From Schistocephalus solidus (Eukaryota > Platyhelminthes > Cestoda > Diphyllobothriidea > Diphyllobothriidae): DNA of 64,000 nucleotides. Below are positions 27,801-40,300 of this stretch, piece by piece. The notes below the pieces were generated by a model. The model searched no databases and was not told the origin of the DNA. It worked only from the letters and a program-made list of their open reading frames with translations. The stretch is taken from the NCBI GenBank assembly GCA_017591395.1, contig WEDG01002931.1, positions 186,001-250,000 on the forward strand. Direction: 5' to 3'. The position numbers were made by a program, and so were the translations under genes. Position 1 is the stretch's first letter. Every line of letters begins with the position of its first letter.

Positions 27801-30800
27801 AGAAATAAAGAATCCATCGAATGGGAAAGGAATATTCCCGAGAAAAATCTGGGTAGTTTTACGTGCTGCTAGCAAACGCGACCAGATTTTTGGATAGTTT
27901 GTTTTTTTATTCTATTTCCGAGTGCGCACAACTATGCTTATTTTGTAATTGGCCAGTTGGCTTTATTGGGTCATTATGTTTCCTAACTAGGATCTCAACG
28001 CTGGCTTGCGCGCATCACCATTTCTCAGCAAACTCCTGCGTATAGTATTGATGTAAGCTAGTTCTCAGCAATACCAGGAAAATTGATAATCCGAATCAGA
28101 ATAATGAGAGCAAAGGAAATATTTTACGTTAAACTATTGCCATCTAGTCGAGAAGGCTTACACTAACCCCGAAAATAAGTTCATTAGTGTCAGCGGAACT
28201 GTGGTCATGGCTAAATGAGAGTGACGATTTTATGTGCGGTCTTGCTCAGGAAATGATAGGTAAGGACTCCTATAATACGGACATGCTAGTAAATGTGGTT
28301 TAATGTTTGGGGTAAAGGCAACTAACTGATAGTGCATTTTTCTAGAAGCAAAATTAAAAAAAATTACATTTCCCAATTTAGCTTGTTTAAATACACCAAA
28401 ATTGTATGTACGCTAGTGTGCAATTTGAAATGCTAGAAAGTTCGAGCTTTACCCTGGCAGAAAATGAAAACCGGTGGCATTGGTTAGACATTCCAGACGA
28501 AATGAAGCCCAGTGCATGATGAACAATCACACTGAAGGAGAAAAGGTGAATAATCTATCGTCAAATTTGAATCTCTTGGCGGCCGCACCTAAAGCTATGA
28601 TTGCAGTTTAAAAAATTGATAACCAGGATGCTTACCTTAAACCTATAACTAAAGCTTGACCCTAGCATCGAAGTCCATCCCTACTCCATAATCCTGACCC
28701 TAGTCTTAAACGTAACCTTGAATCCTACTCCTAGCCTCTAACCCGAACGCCTAACTTAAACTCCAACCGTAACCTCAATCTGTAGCTCTATTATCCAATC
28801 CTAACAGTGGCCCCTAATCCTTAACGTTCACTGTAAGCTCAAACATAATGGTACCACCTGAGGGGGCATGACGGGGAATGAGCGAAAGGAAGGTGGGTTA
28901 AATTAATCCTTCCAAAATAACATAAGTAGGTAGTTCATAGAATTAAAGAATGAGTAGGGCTACCTACACGAACGTTACCTAAATACGAGACCTAAAAGCA
29001 TGATTTTTCCTACATTACTGTTTTTATTAACATTTGGTGTTCCAGTCAATACAGAATGAAGAAATTGGAGCCTTAGTGTTAACATTTTAGCCCAGTGCAA
29101 GCTTACTATAAAATACAGTAGATTGCCATACTGATGAAATTTCCATAACATAATTTGAGTCAGTAGCAGGGCACGCATTTTAAGGTGTTATTTCTCTTTG
29201 GCGTAATGCATTGATGCACAAAAAGCTCTCTAATGATGAAGAGTTCACTTTGGATCGGTTTATTGATGGGAAAAACAAGTTTATAGCAGCGTTTTTGGCA
29301 CAAAGCGTCATAAATTTGCGAAACTTAATTTTTGAGACTGAATCTGCCCTCATTTTTTCCGAAAACAATGTGATCTCTCTAGTGTAGGTGTCCTAACTCA
29401 TGAAATCTGATAGATTTCATGAGTTATGGCCCATTTCGCGAAATCAGCGCACACTGCGTCCACCAAAGTTTTACAACAATAAAGAACCGATCGTAGGGAA
29501 ATTTATGTCGTTTTGTTTTTACAAATTAACATTAGATTGTTTAGAAATGCTAATTTTTTAGAATAGGTATGAATTTCGAAAGTGTGAAAAATTGACCTAG
29601 TCGAGTAAACTGATGTTGTAAGTGTATAGGAAACCTCTTCATGAAATAAAAACGGTTAATAAAGCAGAAAAAGCCAAATTATTTTTGAAAATAGTCTTTT
29701 TCAGAGTTTCGCACATACATATTTCTCTAGATTTAGCGCAACGTAAAGTATGGCCGTCATCAAGCAGCCTATCATGAAATTGTATATTCCAACACCATTT
29801 CACAAGAAATGGTAGTTTTTCTTCCGTTTGTACATTGTCTTAGGTGCATTTGACCAAGGCAAGACGATTTTCGCTTCATTGCGCCGATAGGGACGTCAAA
29901 GGCATATAATATTGCATAAGTTTACATGTTCACAGGTCGGTCGATGACTATAAAATTTAAATAGAATCGTCAGGTGCAATCGTAAACGTACCATTTGGTG
30001 TATATAAACATGACTTTCCTATTGTTAAATTTCTATATAAATTTTTCGGGTTTTCTATTGTGATGAGTTGCAGATAGTCCTTGAAAATGAGGTGAATTCT
30101 TTACAATTTTCAGTGTTTTCAGTCAACTGCCCATAAATGTACATTCCGTTCGATGTGTTTAGTAATACCCTCAAAATAACATATTTCTTAAAAGCATTTA
30201 CTGAAGCAGTGACTTTTTGGGCATTCTTTCTAATGCAGACGGCCGTAGACTCACACAAACATGAAAACTTGATGCCATGAAAAATGAACGTCCACAACAA
30301 AAGCTGGAAAAATATGTGCCTATAATTAGTTAAAAAATGTTCTACAAAAAGTTGCCTTTTTAGAAATTGCTTTAATTTGATGTTTCGCTGTCAAATGTCT
30401 ACGTAATTAATGTTTTTTCAAAGGAAAGTCAAGAAAAAACTGGGACCGTGTGACCAAATTGTTGACTTCACTGAAAATAAGGGATACAATTTCTCCTGAA
30501 AATTAACTAACTCTCTTTTCTCTTGCTATTGGATCATTTTTCGATATCTTTGCTTACTTCTCAGTCTAGTTCTAAGCGTTTGAACACACAAGAGAGTGGC
30601 CGAATATATACTCAGATTTTGCGATAAAATGTGAATTTTCTGCCCCTTCCGTTTCAAGTTTCCTTATTCATTTATAGTCAACTGCAGACCGAAATTGTCT
30701 TTTCAGGATTCGCGTGCGCCGTGACTGCAAAACGTCGCGGTGTATCATCGCGTCTCGTATATATGCGCGTTTAAGGTCCTAACTATCGGTGTGGTAAAAC

Positions 30801-31270
30801 AAAGTACATTCACAGAAGTCTATTACAGAAGTCTATTACAAAACGTCATAAATTTGCAAAACTTCATTTTTTTAAAACTAAATATGTCATCGTTTACAGA
30901 AGTCTTTGCAAAACTTCATTTTTTTAAAACTAAATATGTCATCTTATTACAGAAGTCTATTACAAAACGTCATAAATTTGCAAAACTTCATTTTTTTAAA
31001 ACTAAATATGTCATCGTTTTCCGAAAACAATGTAATCTCTCAAACTTACATTCACCTGATTTTCGTGAAAACAAAACAAACTTTTCAGTTCTCCGAAAGG
31101 ATAAATTCCACATTTTTCCAGCTTATATTAATGTTAATTCACAGTACTGCGCATAAAAGCAAACTGTTTTGACCTGTAGCGTGAAATAACGTAGGAAAAT
31201 TCCTGGATAGCAAGAAACGTCTGATTTTGCCTCATTTCGCCACGTTTATCCATGACTAAAATGATCTGAA

Positions 31271-31308
<38 letters not shown>

Positions 31309-34300
31309 AGAGTGAGCTCCAGGGCACAACGGAACATACATGTTCCTTAAGCAGATCGGTGAGCCACACTCTTTCATATATATACGGGACACGATGAAAC
31401 GCCGCCACTTTTCACTGTGACGGCGTACGCGTAGCCTGTCAAGAAAATTTCGGTCTGCAGTTGACTATAAATGAATAAGGACTCTCGAAACGAAAGGGGC
31501 AGAAAACTAACATTTTATCGCCAAATCTTATTATATATTCGGCCACTCTTTTGTGTGTTTGAACTCTTATAACTAGACTGAAAAGTAATCAAATATATCG
31601 AAAAACGCTCCAATAGAAAGAGAGAAGTGAGTTCTGTAATTTTCAGTAGAAATGGTATCCCTACTTTTATCGAAGTCGAAAACCGGTCAAACGTTCCTAG
31701 GTTTTCTTTGACTTCACCTGGGATAACCATTAAGTACGCAGACATTCGATAGCGAAAGTGCTTTTAAAAGAGGTAACTTATTATAGAAAGCTTTTAAACT
31801 AATTAAAGGCATATATTTTTCCGGCTTTTGACGTGGATGTTCATTTTTCTCGGCAGCGAGTTTTCATGTTTGAGTGAGCCTACATATATGACACAGACGG
31901 CCATCTGAATATGAAAGACTGTTCAAATAATTGCTACTTCGGTAAATGCCCCAAGAAACATCTTATTTTGAAGGTTTTACTAAACACATCGAACGGAATG
32001 TGCATTTATAGGCAGTCGAATTAGGACACTGAAAATCGTAAAGAATTTACCACAGTTTCAAAGATGATCTGAAACTCATCGTAATAGAAAACCCGAACTA
32101 GTTAAAGAAATTTAGCAATAGAAAAGTCATCTTTATGTACAAAAATGGTACGGTTACGATTACAACTGACGATTCTATTAAAATTTATTAGTCAGTCACC
32201 GGCCTGTGAACATGTTAGCTTATGAAATATTATATTCCTGTGACGTCCCTATCGGCGCACTCAAGAAAAGATCGGTTTGACTCAGCCAAACGCATCTAAG
32301 ACAATGTACAAACGGAAGAAAAAGGGCTAATTCTCGTAAAACGGTGTTGGAATATACACTCGCATGTTAGGCTGCTTGATGAAGGCCATACGTTACGTCT
32401 CGCTTAATCTAGATTAATATGTATGTACAAAACTGAAAAAGCTATTTGCGAAAGTAATTCTTCTGTTGCTGCTTTATTCACTCGTTTAGTTGCATGGACA
32501 GTCTTCCTACACATTTAAAACTTCAGTTTTCTCAACTAGATCGATTTTTAACCTTTTAATAATTTATACCTTTTCTAAAAATAAGTATCTCTAGACAATG
32601 GAATATAAATTTTTAAACCGCAATAAGCCTAATTTGCCTAATGATCGATTCTTTATTGATGTAAAACTTTGAGGGACGCAGCTTTGGCTGATTTCGCGTA
32701 AATGGCCGTAACTCATGAAATCCCGTTACTGTACATGTTATTTTGACTATTTTGGATGACAGAATCTAGTGGTTGCGTATTTCGATGGGGAAACAAAGGA
32801 ACTCCGAAGCCATCGAATAATTACCATTCATACGAGGTCTACTGTGCGTTGTCTTGGCAATTTTTATTCGTTCTTCGGGAACCCAAACGCAATTTTACAG
32901 TCTCAAATACAGGCGCAAAATGTCTTCATAATTTTGTGTAAAATAACTGGAAGTGCCAAAAAATCTCCATTTATTTATGAAATAAGGTGCAGTTTTACTT
33001 CTGCAATCCTGCAGTGGTATGTAAAACCAAAAATAAATGTAGCCTGGAGGAATTCCGTACCATAGGATATCAGTTAATTCTTGCAGTGGATGGAAACCGT
33101 CTAACAGTTTGAGTCGATGAAAAAGTTTCGTGTTTCTGCGTTAGATCTGCCCAAAGAAGAGCCCGGACATCCCAATCAGTTTTATCTTTCTGTTAGTTCT
33201 GGGTTTATCGGGTTTTATAATACTGCTACTCGTAAAGCCCGACTCAATGGACGTGCTCGATTTTGAAGATAAGTTAGCATACGAATGCATATTGGTTGCC
33301 TTATTGATGAAATTATGGCTGATCTCCCCCAACGGTCCCGCAATTACTCTAAAATTATCTTAAAACTCTGCCTGTTAAACAAATGCTCTGACAGGCTGCA
33401 CTGCCTAGATCATAAAAATGTACATATCTTTTTGCTTACTGAACGCTGCCTCGCAGGTAATAACGTACATAAGCTTTTGGGGATTGTCAATACAAAACTT
33501 CACTGAAAGGCACGCAGCGGTATAAACAAGTCGCAAAATGCGTTTAAATAATGCCGGTACTGATGTAGAAACTGCATATTTTGAAATAATTCTTTGCCGG
33601 TTACTAGCCGAGTTAAGGTGCTAAACGGTGTAACCACTATGACTTGCTTTAAAGCTGAGCTAAGGCCATTTATCGAAAAAAATTGAGCTTTACACAAGCA
33701 TTACTTTGTTTTATTCTCAACCTTGAGACATACCAGATGAAGACAGCTCCAGTTGCATTCTATGTTCTAATGGACGACAAAGACGATTTTAACGAGAACT
33801 TACTGCGAATGTGTGAACTTCCTGCTGCAGTTAAAGATGTAGAATGGTGCTTTTTGAATTCAAAATTAAGTATTAAAATGCAATAAAAATGAAAAAAGTT
33901 GACCATTTAATGTTTTTTATAGAGAGGACTGATAAAACATCAAAATATATGCATTATGGGTTGCAACTGACGATTGGTCGTCATCCCCTGCAAAAGCTAA
34001 AGCGATATATTCACCGCTGGGCAAGCATTCAGTTTCTACATGGAATTACTCATAGTTAGCGATGTGCAGTTTTACAAAGCCGACTAACTGTATCAGATTG
34101 CGTAGCTGTCATTATTAGTATGAGATTTTACAAGCCTAATCAAGATACATTTAAACGGATATTTCAAAGGTGTAGGTGGTGAATGATCGAGTAGGTGACT
34201 GCCTTTGAAATCTCAGGAGGGAAAGACCATCGCTTTCTTCTTAAGATTATATAACCCCAAGCATACGTTAAACTGGATCCATATGAAGGGAAACAATTTC

Positions 34301-37300
34301 ATCGGTTTATAGTGTTTAAATAAGCTAAAGGGAATGATCTAGACTTACATTTTCTCATCACACCCCACTGTCGTTTGGGGTATATATATAGTATCAACTA
34401 ACAAAAGCCAACAGTTTCAATTCTTACTACTCAAATGAATGAGATGGTATGTGCACGAAACACAAAGAAATAGGGGTATCTCCAACTTGTGATTGTATGA
34501 TTTCAGAATATGATGCGATCACTGGAAATAGCGTTTGTTGGCCTGACGTTTCGGATACTCGTTCGCGCCCATCATCAGAGACAGTCACAGATAGAGGTGA
34601 CGAGGGAGCCAGGGGTTCAGTATTCATAGGACGCAGTTGTCATTCAGTCAAATGTCTAATCCAATTAGCAGATTCAGCATTCATCGGTGGTGGTTAAACA
34701 TGACCCCCTCACCCTTATCTGTGACTGTCGCTGATGATGGCTTCGCGCGAGAATCCACAACGTCCAGCCAAGAAACGCCATGTTTCAGCGATCCCATCTT
34801 CTTCCGAACCGCCTCCAGGAACCCGTCTATTCGCTCCTATCAGTAATCGTATTATTTGTTAGCTAACTAGTAAGCAATCGCGATGAGTACTAATGAGACC
34901 AAATCTAGACGGACCCCAAAACATCCGAAGTTACTTACGAAATCAATCCTTTGGATGTTGTTTCAGGATCTACTGAAATACGTGGTTCCGATAGTGAAGC
35001 CGATTCCTATCGCTATCCCAACTCGGTGGGCAGTGCACCGACTGTGAGCAATTCTCCACCACTCCAGTGTTTCGCGGAAAAATCACTGCCTCGACATGAC
35101 ATGACACCCGCCAATATGTCGTTGAGCTTCCAAAGCGGCCGCCCTATGGAACCCCGGAAAACGGCTTTCCGACAGACAGTTGGCCCACACAAAGTTCCTC
35201 CTTCATCCTCTGGTCGGAACGGTGCCTTCGGCCAGGACAGTTTCAGTGCCACCACCAGTCCAGAAACGGAGACCAAACTAGCCGGTTCTTCTTCCACTGC
35301 AGGCAGCAGTGGCTACGGCAGCGGTACAACTGCAAATGGACGACAGAAGTCAGAGGCGGAGGGTTCATTTTTCCAACACTTGATGGACCTTCCAAAACCA
35401 CAACCGATTCGTGGTGTGAAGAGTATTCGCCAAAGTTGCACCAACGCGAACGGTGACGGCCAAATGAATCCAAGTAAGACCCGGGGCAAAGCAACAAAGC
35501 AACAAAATATGTTTTTTTAAGGCATCGGAGCATCAGCTTTAGCCTCACAACTGTGGGTTCGATGGAAGAGGCCAAGTAAAACTTGCTGCCTGTTTATTGC
35601 ATCATCAAATTCCCAAACTTCGTGTGCAAAAAAACTTCACATTTTATTCTATGCTCCTTTTATTGATTTTAAGGTTTTTTTCCCCGAGCGCTGAGTGACT
35701 GTATAATAGGAAAGTGTTACCCCAAAGTCAAGGGAGCCGGCAGTAGCTATTTGAGGCTTCTGATGCTGGTTCCGGTTGGGCAGCGAGCCATATATTCAAA
35801 GGGCGGTGTAAAACGAATGCCCTGCTTCCTGCAATTGGGAGTACTAGTCTAGCTACTTTGGTTAAAGGATGGTATACGACCCTTCAGTTTTTATCCGAAA
35901 CTCCGATCAAAAGGCATCGCAAAGAACCGGACATCGACTAGCAATCACTAATTGCGGAGCATTACCGGCCGCTAAGTGCTAATAAGGTAGCACAGAAGAC
36001 AGAAATGATAATTACAGTCGGAGACGCTTTCTGAATGCTGACTGACAATCGTTATGCAAACTGTGCTTCGGTTAATGAACGGCTGGAGGGCAACTCAGCA
36101 CAACTACCCTGACCTAGCGGCGGCCAGTCGCTAATTTTTACGTCGACTATTGACCTACGTCTGCGACAAATACTTAAAAAGAATGAACTGAACCTATAAA
36201 ATACTCCGTCACTGACTTGCGCTACCCTTCCATAAGAGGAAGGATGTCGTAGCGGTCAACGAAATGCCCAAATTTGGTAGCCACATGAAGCGAAGCACTG
36301 GAATCACTCTGCAGTCAGGTAAATACGATGAAAGCGGATTAGTACAGGATGCTAGGGCGACTGTTAGTTACTTGCTAAAGATCAGGTGGGCCTAACTTAA
36401 ATTCGACAAACATCTACAGCTAAAACTTCTAGCCCATCCAGCTGGACCTCCAAATAAATCTTGATCGCTTATCAGTCGCTGGTCAGAATGGCGTGTGTCC
36501 AAGATCTTAAATAATACCGGAAGGTTGTAGTTAACACTAAAATTTGCATTTTCTCATTGAAATGTGTTTCAAAAAATAGTGAGAAATCAAGTTTAACCAG
36601 TAGTGCCACCTATAACTGGTATATTCTTGCACAAGCAAAGACAATCACTGTGCACTGATTGTAATGGGTTTTCGGATTTTTATCTCTGAGAAATGAAATT
36701 TCAACGAATTTTAAACAAAATATCCCAGTCTGTACTCCTTGTCTTCAACATGGAAGTTAGGAAACATTACATCTGGTTGATTTTAATTATTAATTTGTAA
36801 AATCCCGCTTCATTGTGTATTATTGAAATCTTTGGAAGTTTTCGGAAGTTTTCAGATCAGAGCTCCTACTTTGGAAAGAGGTTAGCCAACAAGCATGCCG
36901 TTTGTGCTAAAGTAAGCAGGGCCTTATGTCTGTAACACACTGGTAACTCGTTTCAATAAGCTTCTATGCAAAAATAAAAACCAAAGTTTACATTATGGCA
37001 GGTTTCCTATTTAAGAATTGAGTAAAATTTCCACAGCCCTAGCAGGGCTCCTAATGATGCATAAATACGTGGGTGGGATTATAAATTGCGCCATTTCGTC
37101 CGAACAACTTTGTACTTTACAGTTTAATGCTGCTGAACTATAATTCATAGTTTGAACATGTTGTCATCATAAAAGGACAAAAATAAGCAATGTCTATGCT
37201 TTTCTGGCCATTAAATTGGCCTTTAACTTATGGACAGTCATGACAGAGTGATTCCAGTGCTTCGCTTCATGTGGCTACCAAATTTCAAGTTTTGGGCATT

Positions 37301-40300
37301 TCGTTGACCGCTACGACATCCTTCCTCTTATGGAAGGGTAGCGTAAGTCAGTGACGGAGTATTTTATAGGTTCAGTTCATTCTTTTAAAGTATTTGTCGC
37401 AGACGTAGGTCAATAGTCGACGTAAAAATTTTGCCGTGCAAGTTTTATTAAGTCGAGACTTTGATGTCGCATGATTCAACGTCTCCCACGGATAGATTCA
37501 TAGAATTTAGTTACTTCATGCCTTATATTACCGATAAGGAAACGTAAATTATTTCTCTCTTTTTGAAAATTAAGCGAATGGTGAATTCGCGTTTATTATT
37601 TTTTTAAAAAAATACAGGAAAGGAGGAGGGTAGAGTTTCATTGTCACTATTACCCCACTTCATCAAACAAAAATGTATCTTAAAAGTATCTACAAAAGTG
37701 GATGTTGAACAATTCAGCCATTTTCACCTAGAGTAAATACGACAGGTTAATGGGGAAAATATCAAGTTACCGGGAAAAGATAGTAAACTGACGCCCAACG
37801 ACCCCAATAAACACTATTTGTCGTTAAGTAAAACAATAAGAGCTTCTTGACCATTATAATTTTACTTAGGAAAAACACCTTCTTTTGGCAATATTGAGAA
37901 AGTATAATGTATTTAGTTTGCAGTCATACTAAAGTGCGCTAAGAAATTACGTTATATGGAGCACACCAGAAACTGCCTAGGAGCTGAAGGCTAGGTGAGT
38001 ATGCAAAACAATTCCCGAACAATACTTAGATTTTTTTTCCATTCATTGGAAAGGCTTATGTGATGTTCGCAACGGAACTCCTGAAACTTTAGCCGGTCCA
38101 CTGAATGTAATTACCCAGTACGCTTGCAGGATTGGTTACTAAGGCATATTTCTCCAAGTTACTTCCTATTCGGTGGCATGTTGACTTTTGAACGAGCATC
38201 TACTCTACCTTTTGGAATTGCATAAAAAAATACCTAATTAGTGTGTTTGTCTGATGATTTTCAACGCCTGTATAAATTCAATAATATTTTAAATGAAAAA
38301 TCTACAGACGGAACTTTTTATAATACACTAGATGTGATTACGCCTTTTTACATTATGCATTTACATACGATGAGGATTTTGATTTTAACGATCTGTGCCT
38401 GCCAGAAATTTTGAAGTAAATGCTTGGTGATTAATTAGGTAGATTTATTAATGCTGTACACATAATGCGCATCTTGGATGCTATCCATTGCCGAAAGCCA
38501 TGTGGGGTTATGCATTGTCGCAGTATTTTTCGATGCAAAACATATCACACATGCTTTGGAAATAGTAAGCACAAGCGAAGTTACTGATCAGGTTCAGACA
38601 TATAAAAGCATTGATAAAAGGTTTTAGGAAAGAGAAAATACTTTTCGTCAAACAATGACTAAAAACAAGTTGCAGTAGGGAAGAGGACACATACTGTAGT
38701 TAGTCCGTAAGAAACAAAGCATTTTATCTCACCCTTAGGGAGCTACCCGTCTGCTTTCTTTACATTTGACTGAAAACACCATCTTTTTCGCGAAGGAACT
38801 GAAATCTCATTGTATCCATTTTGCTGTTTACCGCATGTATTGCCACCAAGTTCAAAACTATTCGAACACTCACCTCAGCGCAGCAAGAAAATCTCCATTG
38901 AAGACGATGGAATTGCCGTGAGCATTGGTCATGTCCACCAAAATAAATGCGCAAACGTAGAGTAAATCCTTCGGTACTAACCTTTCAGACACGAGAGTTG
39001 ACATGCATATTTGAGAACTTACTCAAAGGCCACTCATTTTTCGGAAGAAAATAAAAAAATAAACATTGACAAGCGTTTCTATGGACCAGAGAGCACATGG
39101 GAATGTTTGGGGACCTGCTAATGAGCCGCACATCTCACGGCTGCCTCATACAACGGCACAAACTTTGTAAAAACGTATATGGCATTCTAGCTTGTATATG
39201 TGCTCTCAGCATAGGGAATCAGTCAAAAAGTGTGCAGTACAATTACTGTCCCATCAACCCTACTAGTATCCGGCAAGTTTGCGGCACAAAGACGTACTCA
39301 TTCTTCAGAAAAATAGACAGATACTAGTCATGCATTGCTTTTATGTTTTTCCACCTTATTCAAGTTTTTGCTTCATCTAGTTTTTCTGTTGAAGTCCGCC
39401 TTTACAACCAAGCATTCTTCCTCGAACATATAGAAGATATGACGCCATTTAGACCAGTACTTTTTGGCCCCATTTGCCTGTTTTTTTGAGCGCTGACTGT
39501 GAAGACGAGGAAATAATTTGTATTTTCAAAGAGAGCCACCACGAAGGCCCAAAGGAGCAGTGACCGATTGCAAAGCACTTCCCTTCCCTTTCAAGCATTT
39601 AAGCCGGTTAAATGTTTACATTACTAATATGACAACTTGTAGTATTCGCTATTGCCAATCAACTTGATTTAATCTTTCCCTACTATGTTTGCATATCTAC
39701 TGCGATTTTGATAAGCTTTAAAGCTAATTATCTCCAGCTATTATTGATATTAAACTGAGTGTTTACTTCTGAAAACGAAGAAAGGACCATATGGTGGTGT
39801 AACTTCGCCACTTAACTCAATACGTTTAATCAACAGAATGGATATACTTTGCTTGACAGTTGATAAAACTGCGTTACTTTGCTCTGAAAAATCATTTCAG
39901 AAACTGGAGAGCCGCATTCAGAACGGAAAAACTCGGAATGCTATGACAGAGAACCGAACGAATCTGACGGCCGAAGTAAGTTAGGTGGGTTGGCCACCAA
40001 ATATATTGCCATCGTATCCTTATGTATAACCAGGAAACTCGTTGTCAGTTATTGTGCATAAAAGGTCACCGCTCAACTTCCTTCAATTTAATGACAAATC
40101 CATGTTACTTTATGACCGGCTCAAAGGGGGCAGAGATCCGTAGTATTCTGAAACCTTCTACCGCTTTGGTACAAGTAAAAACACGGCAGTTATGGAAAGT
40201 TTTGACAATGAGCGCCATTTATCCCAAAACCCCAACCTCCACATTAATATCCTCAATTCAAGAAGTCATTGTCGACAAGCCCACATTTTTGACAACATAC

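Larger units (their letters stand above)
23935..34966 (+). other. Intron 4 of the recognised model (11.0 kb)
   Basis: It is repeat-rich: an inverted SINE pair (24570-25045), a telomere-like array (28630-28850), the large inverted repeat (29394-32723) with tandem repeats and a TA microsatellite in its loop, and a small inverted pair with hammerhead-like cores (34530-34785). GC-richer sequence at 27000-27600 has open frames on both strands with no recognisable domain. I see nothing specific in 25050-26990 or 32760-34380. Confidence 0.6.

Noticed and set aside
29376..29426. Terminal hairpin followed by CTAG as a Helitron 3' end
   Set aside because: On the minus strand the hairpin in arm A is followed by a CTAG, but the third copy lacks CTRR at the matching place, similarity continues past it, and no TC 5' end or Rep/helicase was seen.
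33500..33886. Opposed open frames at 33500-33697 (-) and 33683-33886 (+)
   Set aside because: Short, no motif recognised, no splice-site fit; considered chance.
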